The notes: a model not told the origin generated them from the sequence alone. A stretch of DNA of 48,856 nucleotides from Bolinopsis microptera (GCF_026151205.1 NC_087084.1:6815538-6864393); one strand, 5' to 3'; shown: positions 18,982 through 29,812, counted from the stretch's first letter. Translations and numbers: made by a program.

Positions 18982-21900
18982 CTAGGTGGCCCAGGCAGCG
19001 AGAGCAGCCATATCCTCGTCGTCTTCCTCCACCACAGTTGATCTGGTTGGGGCTCCAGTAGGGGCTGAGGGCAGGTTCATGACATCCGCATTTGGGATGT
19101 CCAACAACTGAAAATAAAGGAGAAATGTAAACAATCAGGATGTCCAACAACTGAAGAATAGGGGAAATTTAAACAATCAGGATGTCCAGCAACTGAAAAT
19201 AAAGGAGAAATGAGACAATCAGGATGTCCAGCAACTGAAAAATAGGGAAAAATAACATTTCTTGGAATATCTAACACACTAACTGTCACTGAAAAAATTA
19301 CAAAACAACTTAAGAGCCGGAAAACTACTCATCTGGACATCTGGGTGACAAAAACAAAATTTCCAGCCAGACAGCCAGTCTGCATCAGCAAAACGTGGCC
19401 CCAACAAATATAACAGTTAATAAAATCTATACTAAACTACAAAAACACTTTAAAAGCGGCCGAACAATTTAAAAACAGTTCACATAGGAGCACAAGCCAA
19501 CACAGCAAGCGTTTTTAAGAAGCAACGTTGCAGCAGCTTGTGTGAGATGTGTTTCTGCTGGTTTCCTATGGATACATGCGGGGAAAATCACGCATGTCAC
19601 ATGCGACATGTGCGGCATGTGGAGAATGTGCGGCATGTGGAGAATGTGCGGCATGTGGGGAATGTGCGGCATGTGGGGAATGTGCGGCATGTGGAGAATG
19701 TGCGGCATGTGGGGAATGTGCGGCATGTGGGGAATGTGCGGCATGTGGGGAATGTGCGGCATGTGGAGAATGCGCGGCATACATGGGGAATGTGCGGCAT
19801 GTGGAGAATGTGCGGCATGTGTGGAATGTGTGACATGTGGAGAATGTGCGGCATGGGGGGAATGTGCGGCATGTGGGGAATGTGCGGCATGTGGGGAATG
19901 TGCGGCATGTGGGGAATGTGCGGCATGTGGAGAATGTGGGGGGGGGGGGTCCAACTCAAAAAAATACGAATACGAATTTCAAATTTTAGGGGTGCGTTCA
20001 TATTTTTTTTTAGTTGGACCCCCCCAATGTGCGGCATGTGGGGAATGTGCGGCATGTGGGGAATTTCAGTAGTATGTAGTGGTGGTGGCACTGGATACAT
20101 GCGGGGAATGTCACGCATGTGGGGAATGATACACGTGTTGGATATGTTACACGTGTTGGGAATGTTACACGTGTGGGAAATGTTACACGTGTGGGGAATG
20201 TTACACGTGTTGGGAATGTTACACGTGCGGGGAATGTACGGGACACGCGTGCAGTATGCTAAGGAAACAGGGCACAGACTACGTATATAGGGCTAGATTC
20301 TTTACAATGTTGCAAAACGCGACTATCAGACATGATTTGTCATAGGGCCTATAATACTTGCTTAACAAAAGTGCAATTAGTATAATAACGCTTTTATTGT
20401 GGTGACCAAGCCCCGTATTATAATAATACAGCAGTCAAGTATCACACATTAACACGTAGAAACTACAAAGCGGCAAAAACACGTACTGTGTTACAGACGC
20501 CAGACGGTTAGCAAGCTGTGACGTCTAGAGCGACAACCTGATACTACTGCCATGGCCATGTTACAACAGGTGATGTAGCTAAAATCAGGTACATGTACAT
20601 TTGTTGTGGTCGTTATGGTTATAATACAGTTAATAATCTCATGTGTTCAGCATAAGGTGTTGTGTAATTATGGAGGGTGAGTGCGTCACAAGGCTGGAGA
20701 GTGAAAACGTCATGTTTCTCGATTATAGTAGAATATAATATGCATATTAGGATGATCTCCCTGACGTTTCTTCAAAGTAAAATATAATTACAATTATGAT
20801 TTTATGGTTTATGAGGCTTTGTGACGTCATAACTCATGTGAGGTTGGGGGAGAAAGGCATGTGGGGTCCGGGACTCTAGAGCGTGGGACTCTAGAGTGTG
20901 GGACTCTAGAGCGTGGGACGTAAGAAAACAGGACTCTCAAACAGGACGGCAACAAAAATTACGGAGTTGTTTTTAATAAATCTTATTTAATAACAAGCAA
21001 GTCAGTTACAAATTGTAAAAATAGATCTGAAAGAACAACAAAAAGGACATAAAAGCGGAACAAAGCAAGGATGATAAGTTTACTAGCAGTATCTTCTAAC
21101 CCACCCTTTGACCTGTCCTCTTAAACTTGAACACTAATCTGTCCTCTAACTTGTAAACTTACTTGGTCAGTTTTTACTACCCTGTCCTCAAAACTTACAT
21201 GTCTACTTAACTGTCCATTAACTTGTCGTCTAAAATTCTCTCTGACCTGTCCTTTAACCTGTTAATGTTATCTAACCTGTCCTTTAACCTGTCCTTTAAT
21301 CTGTATATTCTGTTAAATTGTCCCCTAATATTATCTCCTCTTACCTGTCTATCCATATCTTCCTGCTCCATCCCCTCTAGTTCAGCTAACAAGTCGTCTT
21401 CATCCACATCGTTACCGAATCCCATGGGAGAGCTGATAGCACCTGATATCTCGTTAGCTAGGTCTTGTTGCTCTGCTATATCGTCCATCAGATCGTGTAC
21501 CTAGTGTTTAAACGGTTCATTCTAAATACAATCAAAATATACGGTACTTAAATGAACCTTGAAGGGTTACGCTCCTCCAGAAGTAATTGGGGGTGGAGGG
21601 GGAGAGAAGGGGCGTGGAGGAGAGAAGGGGGGGGGGGGGGGTGGTGGTGGAGAGAAGGCGGGGGGGGGGGGGGGGGGGGGGGGGTGGAAGAGAGAAGGGG
21701 GGGAGGAGAGAGAGGGGGATGTAGAGAATGGGGGATGTAGGTGGCGCCTACCTTATCAACGTCCCCAACTTGTTTGTGAGCTCCCTCCAGAGCCTTAGCA
21801 GCGAATCCCATGTTCTTGAGAACCTCCGTGTTAGTACTGGCGTTCTCTAGAGCCTCCCTCTGAACTCTATTGTAGCTAGAGTACCGTCTATCTTATTCAG

Positions 21901-22642
21901 CTGTTCCTCATACCTGAGCAAGCAACGTCAGACAAACACAAGGGCCAAGTTGGTAATCAGTCGATGGACACTTTCAAAACGCACGTTTGGGGCACATTTT
22001 AAGGTTACTTTAGGTACGGTTAAGGCACGGTTAAGGCACGGTTAAGGCACTGTGGGTCCAGAGACAGACACTAACTAGTAGACTTCTTAAACTTGTACAG
22101 GTAAAGCAACGCGGCTTTGTGCACACAGGAGAGCGTAAAGGCCATAATAATTCGATAATGGTAATGACAAACTATAAGTACTGTCAGAACCATGGCAACA
22201 GAATGTTTAATACCGGTGACATTAGGAAATGGGTGGCAAAAGTAGGGCCGAAGATGAGGAATATTGCACGAATAGGAAATAACAAGTTGTTATGAGCTAG
22301 ATGTCCAAGATTTAATTTTAATTTTAGTGGATTGAAATAAAAGCAGAAATTAGAGGCCTTTCAGATCAACTTAGCTTGTATTCATGTTGGAAAAATCGAA
22401 CACTATTTGATAAAAAAGTATAATATAAAGTAGGTGTAACAAATTACAAACCTCTTCTTTCTTTTTAACGCATTAAGAGCCGCTCTTTTATTCTTCATGC
22501 CCGCTTGCTTAGCTGTCTTCATCTCTTGAACTATCTTAGCCTCTAAAAAGTCTGATTTCTTCTGTAGCATGTCCTCTGTAGCTCGCAGCCTCTGGATGGC
22601 ATCTCCCGTGGTCGCTTGAGCTGGTTTCTTCTTCCCGAACAT
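18982..22642 (-). CDS. CHMP4: CHMP4/Snf7-type ESCRT-III subunit, copy A, with a 1-nt deletion
   Basis: Snf7/CHMP4 is the filament-forming ESCRT-III subunit that acts in membrane scission at endosomes, the midbody and the plasma membrane. Exons: 22452-22642 (MFGKKKPAQATTGDAIQRLR; helix 1 with the basic KNKRAALNALKRKK patch), 21752-21913, 21345-21500 (LMDDIAEQQDLANEIS, MGFGNDVDEDDLLAELEGME) and 18982-19107 (LLDIPNADV...EDDEDMAALAAWAT). The last residues fit the C-terminal MxxLxxW helix that binds ALIX/Bro1 proteins. Splice positions and phases match copy B exactly. Exon 2 is 162 nt against 163 in copy B: one base of a GG is missing next to 21862, shifting the frame about 19 codons into exon 2 and creating a stop two codons later. 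All other features, including the downstream splice sites, are preserved, so this is either a very recent pseudogene or a sequencing error. The last intron (2.2 kb) is full of minisatellites. Confidence 0.85.
19091..19265 (-). repeat. fourfold tandem copy of a 3' splice site with exon start
   Basis: Copies of TTCAGTTG(T/C)TGGACATCC lie 42-43 bp apart. The copy nearest the exon (AG at 19108-19109) is the one that continues into the conserved last CHMP4-A exon. Each of the other three has its own pyrimidine-rich tract and AG, and carries the first five codons (LLDI-). Confidence 0.9.
19597..20065. repeat. 18-bp minisatellite GCGGCATGTGGGGAATGT
   Basis: More than 20 diverged units with G/A variation at one position, interrupted at 19938-20025 by a small inserted element. 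Open frames on both strands here are an artefact of the 18-bp period. It lies in the last intron of CHMP4-A. Confidence 0.95.
19938..20025. mobile_element. 88-bp MITE nested in the minisatellite
   Basis: The ends are inverted repeats: GGGGGGTCCAACT followed by an A run on the left, a T run followed by AGTTGGACCCCCC on the right. The 5 bp AATGT occurs directly on both sides (19933-19937 and 20026-20030). The host array resumes in register after it. Confidence 0.75.
20100..20245. repeat. 18-bp minisatellite with ACACGTGT palindromes
   Basis: About seven units of GGAATGTTACACGTGTTG, related to the preceding array by the shared GGGAATGT half. Most units contain CACGTG. Confidence 0.93.
20300..20860. 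other. intronic sequence without recognised feature
   Basis: Part of the last CHMP4-A intron. No gene or strong repeat was seen. Confidence 0.4.
20868..20919. repeat. 17-bp triplicate GGACTCTAGAGCGTG
   Basis: Three copies of GG(G)ACTCTAGAG(C/T)GTG in tandem, within the last intron of CHMP4-A. Confidence 0.85.
21588..21720. repeat. poly-G / purine tract in CHMP4-A intron 2
   Basis: Runs of G up to about two dozen, separated by TGG and AGAGAA, on the plus strand. The transcript (minus) strand is therefore C- and pyrimidine-rich. It begins about 30 bp inside the exon 2 donor. It could form a G-quadruplex or H-DNA, and read errors are likely here. Confidence 0.9.
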
Positions 22643-22926
22643 TTCTATTGGTTAGTTTGTGTCACGTGACTAGAATACAGCTCTCTGATTGGTTAGTTTG
22701 TACCAGGCAACTACAAGGTGTTTTTTCTTTCCAAACATTTCTATGAAACCAACTTGTTGTTTTAACTATGATAAAATTAGATGTGTTATTTAAGTGTAAG
22801 TTAAAAGAGATTTGTATTCCTCAAGCTCGATGATATCGATTGATTAAATTGATTTTTTATGAAATTCTAAAAATAATATCTAATTCTATCAGTATTTAAG
22901 TGGTCGTCGGGGTACTAATCAATCGC

Positions 22927-23052
22927 TCATATCTTTTTTTGGTCACCACTTTTAAGAATGAGTAATAAGTATAACTAACTAAGTATAACTCATCTCCTTT
23001 TTTTGGGTAACCACTTTTAAGAATGAGTAATAAGTATAACTAACTAAGTATA
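22927..23052. repeat. ~63-bp direct duplication
   Basis: Two adjacent copies of a unit running from TCAT(A/C)TC through CCACTTTTAAGAATGAG to AACTAAGTATAAC, about 285 bp upstream of the CHMP4-A start codon. Confidence 0.9.
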
Positions 23053-23059
23053 ACTATCT

Positions 23060-23775
23060 GTTTTGGATTTTTTCCTCGAAAGAAAGCATTAATGTAGACA
23101 AAGTTGGGTATAAAAACAAAACTACGTGAATACGAGGATCCATCAATAACACTTTATCAATTTTAATATTAATTATATACACTTACATCCATTACTAGAC
23201 TTACATACTTTCTCAGATTGTTAAGTACGCTCACAAATGTACCAAAACACCCAAAATAAAAACTAAAAACGCAGACACGTAGCCAGTTTTTATGGTTAAA
23301 AAACCAGCAATTCTGGAATCTGGATCAAGTTTTTAAACTTGGCAAGATTTTCAGCGAAAAAATGCTGCATTAGTGCTGTGAATTTTGAATAAGAAACATT
23401 GCTCTAAAAAGTACCAAGAAAATAAATGCTAAACGGTTAATCAAAAATATATACTATCAAATCAAAGAATATATTTTGACTATTAGGTTATAGCTTGGCT
23501 CGTTTTGGTGAACATGCACTCTAGAAGCCTCTAGGGGACTCTAAAGAACTAATGGTCAATCTTACCAGCAAAAACGTGCAGTGTAAATATGGGGTTAGCA
23601 CTGCGAACTAGCTGACAGTACCCACTATTTAAGAGGCATACTCACCATGTAATATGAACTCTCATCCGTGATTTCATTCATAAAACTGAGCAAAGAAATC
23701 TACGATTTGAAAATCAAGCTAAATCTCTCCCAACATATATAGGAGTTAAACAATAACACGTATCAATAATTCCCA
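23060..23775. other. intergenic, no feature seen
   Basis: The spacer between the two CHMP4 paralogues. Only the AATAAA described with copy B is notable. Confidence 0.4.
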
Positions 23776-23779
23776 TTAT

Positions 23780-23785
23780 TTTATT
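23780..23785 (-). terminator. possible polyadenylation signal of CHMP4-B
   Basis: AATAAA on the minus strand, 232 bp beyond the CHMP4-B stop codon and the nearest canonical hexamer in a sensible position. Confidence 0.4.
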
Positions 23786-24016
23786 CAATACTGAAGAGCA
23801 CCAAATAGCAATCAACTTCACGAAGCAGTCATGAGGAAGAGAAGGCCAAGAAAAATACTACAAGTGGGGTAATCTGACAATTTGGACACTGCATTTGTCA
23901 ACCCATAATAGTTTCTTTGTCCCTACGATTCTACAAACATTCATCAAAGCAGATCAGTGGTTGCACGTGCTGTAAAGTTGCGCGGCACGTGACATGAAGT
24001 ACTCTGCACGTGCAGG

Positions 24017-25224
24017 TTAAGTAGCCCAGGCTGCCAAGGCTGCCATGTCCTCGTCCTCTTCTTCCTGGGCAGCTGATGTGGGTACTGCGTTGGGTACTGA
24101 GGGCAGGTCTGGTACGGCGCTGTCTGGAATATCCAGTAACTGGAGGGTAGGGGGTTAGAAGGGAAGTAAGGGAGGCTGTCTTGGATCAATCGGTCCCAAA
24201 AGTGTTTTTATAGTAATTTAGTCAAATCCAGTTAAGAAAAATTGTAAATTGATGTCATCTAAAGAGAAAAATGAGCTCTAAAGAAAGGGAAAAAACCCTA
24301 ACCTGTCTGTCCATATCCTCCTGTTCCATTCCCTCCAACTCTGCCATCAACTCGTCCTCGTCCATTTCCATACCGAAGCCCATGGGAGAGCTGATTGCAC
24401 TGGAAATCTCGTTAGCTAGCTCTTGTTGCTCTGCTATATCGTCCATCAAATCGTGTACCTGAAGTTTTGGAGGAATGTTATTTGTTATTAATTAAATGTT
24501 TTTTAATAAAATTTAAGAAGCGAAATAAGAGAAATGATTTCAGGCTGAGATAATATGATTTAAAACTATATTTGAAGGAAACGTGGCTACAAAGTAAGAA
24601 ATATCACAAAACAAACCTTGTCAATATCTCCAATCTGCTTGTGGGCACCTTCCAATGCCTTGGCAGCGAAGCCCATGTTTTTAAGTACTTCAGTGTTGGT
24701 GTTAGCGTTTTCTAAAGCTTCACGCTGGAACTCTATTGTACATAACGTTCCATCTATTTTATTTAGTTGTTCTTCGTACCTGGTTATACAGAGTTTTTAT
24801 TTAAATTTTAACTATTTTATTTAAATTTAAACTATGTAGAAGGTAAATTATAATGCAGCCTAGCATGCTGTGTGCACAGAAGTTTTGTAAATCTGCATTC
24901 TGTATATTATCTGCATATTATTAAATTATGCAGGTTTTAACAGTTTGTCATAGCGTAAGCTGGAACCATCAAAATTTGATAAAAACAGCTAGAATGATCT
25001 TTTAACTTGATAGCAAGTCAAACAAACCTCTTTTTCCTTTTTAAAGCATTAAGTGCGACCCTCTTATTCTTCATTCCAGCTGTTTTTGCAGTTTTCATCT
25101 CTTGCGTTATTTTTGCTTCTAAAAAGTCTGACTTCTTCTGCAACATCATCTCAGTGTCTTGAAGTTTCTGGATTGCATCAGCGGTGGTGGGAGTGGCCTC
25201 CTTCTTTTTCCCAAACCACGACAT
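24017..25224 (-). CDS. CHMP4: CHMP4/Snf7-type ESCRT-III subunit, copy B (intact)
   Basis: Exons 25028-25224, 24617-24779, 24303-24458 and 24017-24139 join in phases 2, 0 and 0 to a 212-residue protein, near the ~220-residue size of CHMP4 proteins. It starts MSWFGKKKEATPTTADAIQK (basic, amphipathic N-terminus). It then has the helix 1-2 hairpin with KNKRVALNALKRKKR, RYEEQLNKIDGTLCTIEFQR, NTEVLKNMGFAAKALEGAHK, the acidic LMDDIAEQQELANEIS and DEDELMAELEGMEQED helices, and the C-terminal EDEDMAALAAWAT, which fits the ALIX/Bro1-binding MxxLxxW helix. It polymerises on membranes in ESCRT-mediated budding and scission. Introns are short (about 160-250 bp). It lies head-to-tail with copy A, 1.4 kb apart, with identical exon junctions, so the pair is a tandem duplication. 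The start is well supported by the conserved SWFGKKK. Confidence 0.95.
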
Positions 25225-25245
25225 GGCCCTGCTAGGATACCGCCG

Positions 25246-25325
25246 AATGTTTTAGTTAAAAGTGTTTTAGTTAAAAATGTTTTAGTTAAAAGTGTTGTAG
25301 TTAAAACTGTTTTAGTTAAAAGTGA
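25246..25325. repeat. 15-bp tandem repeat upstream of CHMP4-B
   Basis: Five copies of GTTTTAGTTAAAA(G/A)T, starting 22 bp upstream of the CHMP4-B start codon, so in its 5' UTR or promoter. Confidence 0.9.
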
Positions 25326-25654
25326 GATCAACTGTATTATTATATAGAGTAATTAAGTACTGTACATATTTATTTGCTACTATATAGACTTATATTATAT
25401 GAGAAGCAGTAAAATTTTACTTTGATTTTTAAAACTTGCGTAATTAAATATCTTGCAGTTTAATGCTTGGTTTTTCGAACGATTTCGTTTAAATAAACGA
25501 ACTGACGTACTGATAAACGACGATACAAACTTACCAACTTACCAATAAACATGACATATCTTACACAATTACAAATTTCTTTCAATTATTATAACATACA
25601 ATAGATAAAGTAAGCCAATTGAGAAACCACTTCTTTGTTCAACTTATACATAGT

Positions 25655-25750
25655 GCACGATGCACAGCTAGTGCACGATGCACAGCTACTAGCTAGTGCA
25701 CGATGCACAGCAAGTGCACGATGCACAGCTAGTGCACGATGCACAGCTAA
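25655..25750. repeat. ~18-bp repeat in which each unit is a hairpin
   Basis: Five copies of AGTGCACGATGCACAGCT. Each contains GTGCA-CGA-TGCAC. Confidence 0.92.
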
Positions 25751-25759
25751 TGTGTTATT

Positions 25760-26690
25760 CTAAATCCAGTCAAACATCTTCCGGAGTAGACATTTTAATG
25801 GTCCATACCCAAATTTGAGTATGTTTGGTACTCATAACTTGATTTATTAAGGGATTGCCCCCCCCCCCCCCCAAGAAGCTCCGGTAATAAAAGGACTGTT
25901 AGCTGTTATTTGTTGTTGTTTAGGAAGCAAACTTGTCACATAGCTCAAGTAATATACAGGTCCACTAGAGCTGGAAGTGTAACAGGCTAAATTAACAGTG
26001 TACAATGCAGGGTTCTAATGATGTAAATTTCAGTTTTGTTTATTGTGTTTGTTTCGAAGACGCACATGGAATTGGGGCACAATTTAATGGCACATGTAAA
26101 ACTGTTACATTTCAGTGAGCGTGTGTACTGAGAATGTGTTTAAACCAAGTTAAGTCAGTGTAGCTCATTAGTATGCTTGGTAGTTGGTGCATTTCTCGAT
26201 GAGGAGAACAATTTTAAGAGTTTGATTTCTTTTTACCTAACATCCTTTAGTTTTTATTATCATTTTCTGATTTAATTGGAGTATTAACCCTTATCTTTAT
26301 TAGGTACTGAAGATGTCCGAAAATGTTTTACCAATGATGTTATAAAGATTTTGTTGGAACTTTTTAACTCATTCGTTGTCTGACTGTGGGAATTATTGAT
26401 TTTTGATCAGGAGAACAATTGTGTGCAAGAAGTGTGCAATCTTTCCGTATATTGACATTCCGCGTGCTCCATATCTTACGTCAGGTTAAGTAACGATTGT
26501 GGTACAGATTACAGATTACAGAACGCTTATAATGTAAAAGATCATATAGAAAACCTGTCTGTGAAGGGCTGTGAAGCATCTTAGATACCGTTGTCAATGT
26601 AATTCATCAGATCGGCGAGATTAACGCATGTTTTAAAATATTTAGTAGAATTTGATATGCAGCACCGCATTTAAAATAGTGCATTAAATA
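25760..26690. other. gene-free stretch
   Basis: A C(14-15) homopolymer lies at about 25857-25872. Nothing else was recognised. Confidence 0.5.
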
Positions 26691-26702
26691 TCGGTACCAA
26701 GC

Positions 26703-26782
26703 TAGTGCACACACACACACACACACACGGTACCTTCTCCGGTACCAAGCTAGTGCACACACACACGGTGCCTTCTCCGGTA
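26703..26782. repeat. (CA)n and duplicated GGTACC module
   Basis: Two copies of a unit made of TAGTGCACACAC, a CA run, GGT(A/G)CCTTCTCCGGTAC. Confidence 0.85.
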
Positions 26783-27049
26783 CAAAACTTTTATTAGCTG
26801 CCGAGATCGAGAGGAATCACCTCTCCACCCTCTCCTCCTCCCTCCCCCTCTCCCCTCCCTCCCTCCCTCCCTCCCTCCCTCCCTCCCTCCCTCTCTCCCT
26901 CCCTCCCTCCCTCCCTCCCTCCCTCTCTCCCTCCCTCCCTCACCGCGCATGTTCTGATATCTCCTCATCTCCTTGAGCACAACACAGCACCTCTCCCTCC
27001 CTCCCTCCCTCCCTCCCTCCCTCCCTCCCTCCCTCCCGGGAACCGGTCA

Positions 27050-27220
27050 GGAGGGCGGAAAACGCGTGGGCGGAGGTCGCGTAGGCGGAAGACTTGAGGG
27101 CGGAGGACGCAAGGGCGGGAGTTTCCTAAAAGGTTGGACACGAGGGCGGAGGTCGCGAGGGCGGAGGTCGATCCCATGATTTGGGCGGAAGACTCGTAAA
27201 ACGATCACATGTCCTAAATA
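27050..27220. repeat. GC-rich CCTCCGCCCT minisatellite, inverted copy
   Basis: An inverted copy of the block at 27816-27990 (and 28583-28757), running from the GGCGGAAAACGCGTGG side to TCCTAAATAC. Inside, GGCGGA(G/A)G(T/A)CG-type units of about 15-18 bp are imperfectly repeated. Confidence 0.85.
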
Positions 27221-27412
27221 CCGTTGTGTTATATGAGATCATGACCATGGTGATTCATGACGTGAGTCGAAGTTATGTATCACGTGACTCGATTCGATAG
27301 TTTGACTCACATGACACAAGGGCTTCTGGGATATGATCAACAGTTTTCACACGAAAAGATTGCACAGTGAAACGAACAATTTGAGTCACAACGTCAGAAT
27401 CTCCTAGTCCAG

Positions 27413-27583
27413 ATGGAACAGTCCTCGACAGACAAGAAGACCTTAGCGAATTCGCTTGGAGAGCAGCAGCCTAAGAGGAGGAAGGCCAATAGCGACAAGG
27501 ATAGAAGAATCTTCAGCATAGTTCAGAACTACCATTCGTACGAGGATGATGTTGTGCTATGTGAAATGTTTATGTTATTGTGA
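27413..27583 (+). CDS. possible small ORF, 56 aa, with basic patch
   Basis: The plus-strand frame starts MEQSSTDKKTLANSLGEQQ, continues PKRRKANSDKDRRIFSIVQN, then YHSYEDDVVLCEMFMLL and a stop. PKRRK resembles a nuclear localisation signal. The composition is more protein-like than the surrounding chance frames, and it lies in a repeat-free island between two CCCT blocks. It may be a small gene, the first exon of a gene, or a fragment of a transposon ORF. No family was recognised and no donor is obvious. Confidence 0.3.
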   Translation: MEQSSTDKKTLANSLGEQQPKRRKANSDKDRRIFSIVQNYHSYEDDVVLCEMFMLL

Positions 27584-27735
27584 TATTATTCTATTCGGGT
27601 TTGACAAAATTGATTGATTACATTGTGATTTATATTACCGTTAAGCGTTCTCTATAAGTATAACCCTGTGTATTTTGTTTGTAAAGTTACAAAGAATTCG
27701 AAATCAGTACCACTAAAATGATTGAATATAACTTT

Positions 27736-28470
27736 GATTGAATATAACTTATATAATTTATACAATTTGAAGTACGTTGTGTGATGTTTCCGGTTTTGTA
27801 GTATTACCAGTCGAGCATTTAGGACATGTGATCGTTTTACGAGTCTTCCGCCCAAATCATGGGATCGACCTCCGCCCTCGCGACCTCCGCCCTCGTGTCC
27901 AACCTTTGAGGAAACTTCCGCCCTTGCGTCCTCCGCCCTCAAGTCTTCCGCCTACGCGACCTCCGCCCACGCGTCTTCCGCCCTTGTGTCCTATACCCCT
28001 CCGTCCCTCCGTCCGTCCCTCCCTCCCTCCCTCCCTCCCTCCCTCTCTCCCTCCCTCCCTCACTTACCGCGCATGTTCTGATATCTCCTCATCTCCTTGA
28101 GCACAACACAGCACCTCTCCCTCCCTCCCTCCCTCCCTCCCTCCCTCCCTCCCTCTATCCCTCCCTCCCTCCCTCACTTACCGCGCATGTTCTGATATCT
28201 CCTCATCTCCTTGAGCACAACACAGCACCTCTCCCTCCCTCCCTCCCTCCCTCCCTCCCTCCCTCCCTCCCTCCCTCCCTCCCTCCCTCCCTCCCTCCCT
28301 CCCTCCCTCCCTCCCTCCCTCCCTCCCTCCCTCCCTCCCTCCCTCTCTGCTCAACCTGTATATGTAGTAAAATTAGTCCAGCCTAAAACCTTACTACCTT
28401 GCTACTTAATTTTTAATTTAGTTGGACTGTAGTTCCCTAATCATCGCTGGTGATGTTTCATAATTTTTTA
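27736..28470. repeat. segmental duplication, copy 1
   Basis: Starts GATTGAATATAACTTATATA, includes the GC-rich minisatellite, CCCT tracts and exon-like units, and ends GTTTCATAATTTTTT. Copy 2 is 28503-29607. The non-satellite parts are nearly identical. Confidence 0.9.
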
Positions 28471-28502
28471 TAGATGCGTCTTGATCGTTTGAAAATTGCT
28501 TC

Positions 28503-29607
28503 GATTGAATATAACTTATATAATTTATACAATTTGAAGTACGTTGTGTGATGTTTCCGGTTTTGTAGTATTACCAGTCGAGCATTTAGGACATGTGATC
28601 GTTTTACGAGTCTTCCGCCCAAATCATGGGATCGACCTCCGCCCTCGCGACCTCCGCCCTCGTGTCCAACCTTTTAGGAAACTTCCGCCCTTGCGTCCTC
28701 CGCCCTCAAGTCTTCCGCCTACGCGACCTCCGCCCACGCGTCTTCCGCCCTTGTGTCCTATACCCCTCCCTCCCTCCCTCCCTCCCTCCCTCCCTCCCTC
28801 CCTCCCTCCCTCCCTCCCTCCCCCTGATATCTCCTCATCTCCTTGAGTACAACACAGCACCTCTCCCTATCTCCCTCCCTCCCTCCCTCCCTCCCTCCCT
28901 CCCTCCCTCCCTCCCTCCCTCCCTCCCTCCCTCCCTCCCTCCCTCCCTCTCTCCCTCCCTCCCTCACTTACCGCATATGTTCTGATATCTCCTCATCTCC
29001 TTGAGCACAACACATCACCTCTCCCTCCCTCCCTCCACCCCTCCCTCCCTCCCTCCCTCCCTCCCTCCCTCCCTCCCTCCCTCCCTCCCTCCCTCCCTCC
29101 CTCCCTCCCTCCCTCACTTACCGCGCATGTTCTGATATCTCCTCATCTCCTTGAGCACAACACAGCACCTCTCCCTCCCTCCCTCCCTCCCTCCCTCCCT
29201 CCCTCCCTCCCTCCCTCCCTCCCTCCCTCTCTCCCTCCCTCCCTCACTTACCGCATATGTTCTGATATCTCCTCATCTCCTTGAGCACAACACAGCACCT
29301 CTCCCTCCCTCCACCCCTCCCTCCCTCCCTCCCTCCCTCCCTCCCTCCCTCCCTCCCTCCCTCCCTCCCTCACTTACCGCGCATGTTCTGATATCTCCTC
29401 ATCTCCTTGAGCACAACACAGCACCTCTCCCTCCCTCCCTCCCTCCCTCCCTCCCTCCCTCCCTCCCTCCCTCCCTCCCTCTCTGCTCAACCTGTATATG
29501 TAGTAAAATTAGTCCCGCCTAAAACCTTACTACCTTGCTACTTAATTTTTAATTTAGTTGGACTGTAGTTCCCTAATCATCGCTGGTGATGTTTCATAAT
29601 TTTTTTA
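28503..29607. repeat. segmental duplication, copy 2
   Basis: Same order of modules as 27736-28470 but with more CCCT and exon-like units, so the copies differ mainly in satellite length. Unique-sequence differences are few (for example CCAGCC against CCCGCC after TTAGT). Confidence 0.9.
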
Positions 29608-29812
29608 CTGAGAGGGTTCTGGGTTAATACTTTGCTTCGTTTTAACTGGCGATTGCTTGTTTCTTACTTAGGTTTCTTACTTAAGTTTCTTACATTACTT
29701 AAGTTTGTTACTTAGGTTGGCAATAATATTTCCATATAGATTTTTAAAAGTTATTCAACATTCTTCATTCTTGCTGTCTTTTAACAGTTCGAAATTTTAG
29801 CATTTCATATAA

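Larger units (their letters stand above)
26840..29502. repeat. (CCCT)n macrosatellite with embedded exon-like units
   Basis: Long (CCTC)n tracts alternate with about eight copies of a ~60-bp unique unit beginning near 26941, 28061, 28173, 28824 (truncated), 28967, 29115, 29246 and 29371. On the minus strand a unit reads GTGCTGTGTTGTGCTCAAGG and then GAGATGAGGAGATATCAGAA, ending in GCG|GTAAGTG in most copies. Read as codons it can encode VLKEMRRYQNMR. The open frames with poly-Pro-Ser-Leu or Arg-Glu-Gly are artefacts of the 4-bp period. Confidence 0.9.

Noticed and set aside
19538-20290. Several long open frames on both strands rich in Cys-Gly-Met or His-Ala
   Set aside because: They are periodic translations of an 18-bp minisatellite inside an intron of CHMP4-A and lack any coding signature.
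26750-29522. Poly (Pro-Ser-Leu) and (Arg-Glu-Gly) open frames
   Set aside because: Artefacts of a (CCCT)n repeat, whose 4-bp period stays open in several frames.
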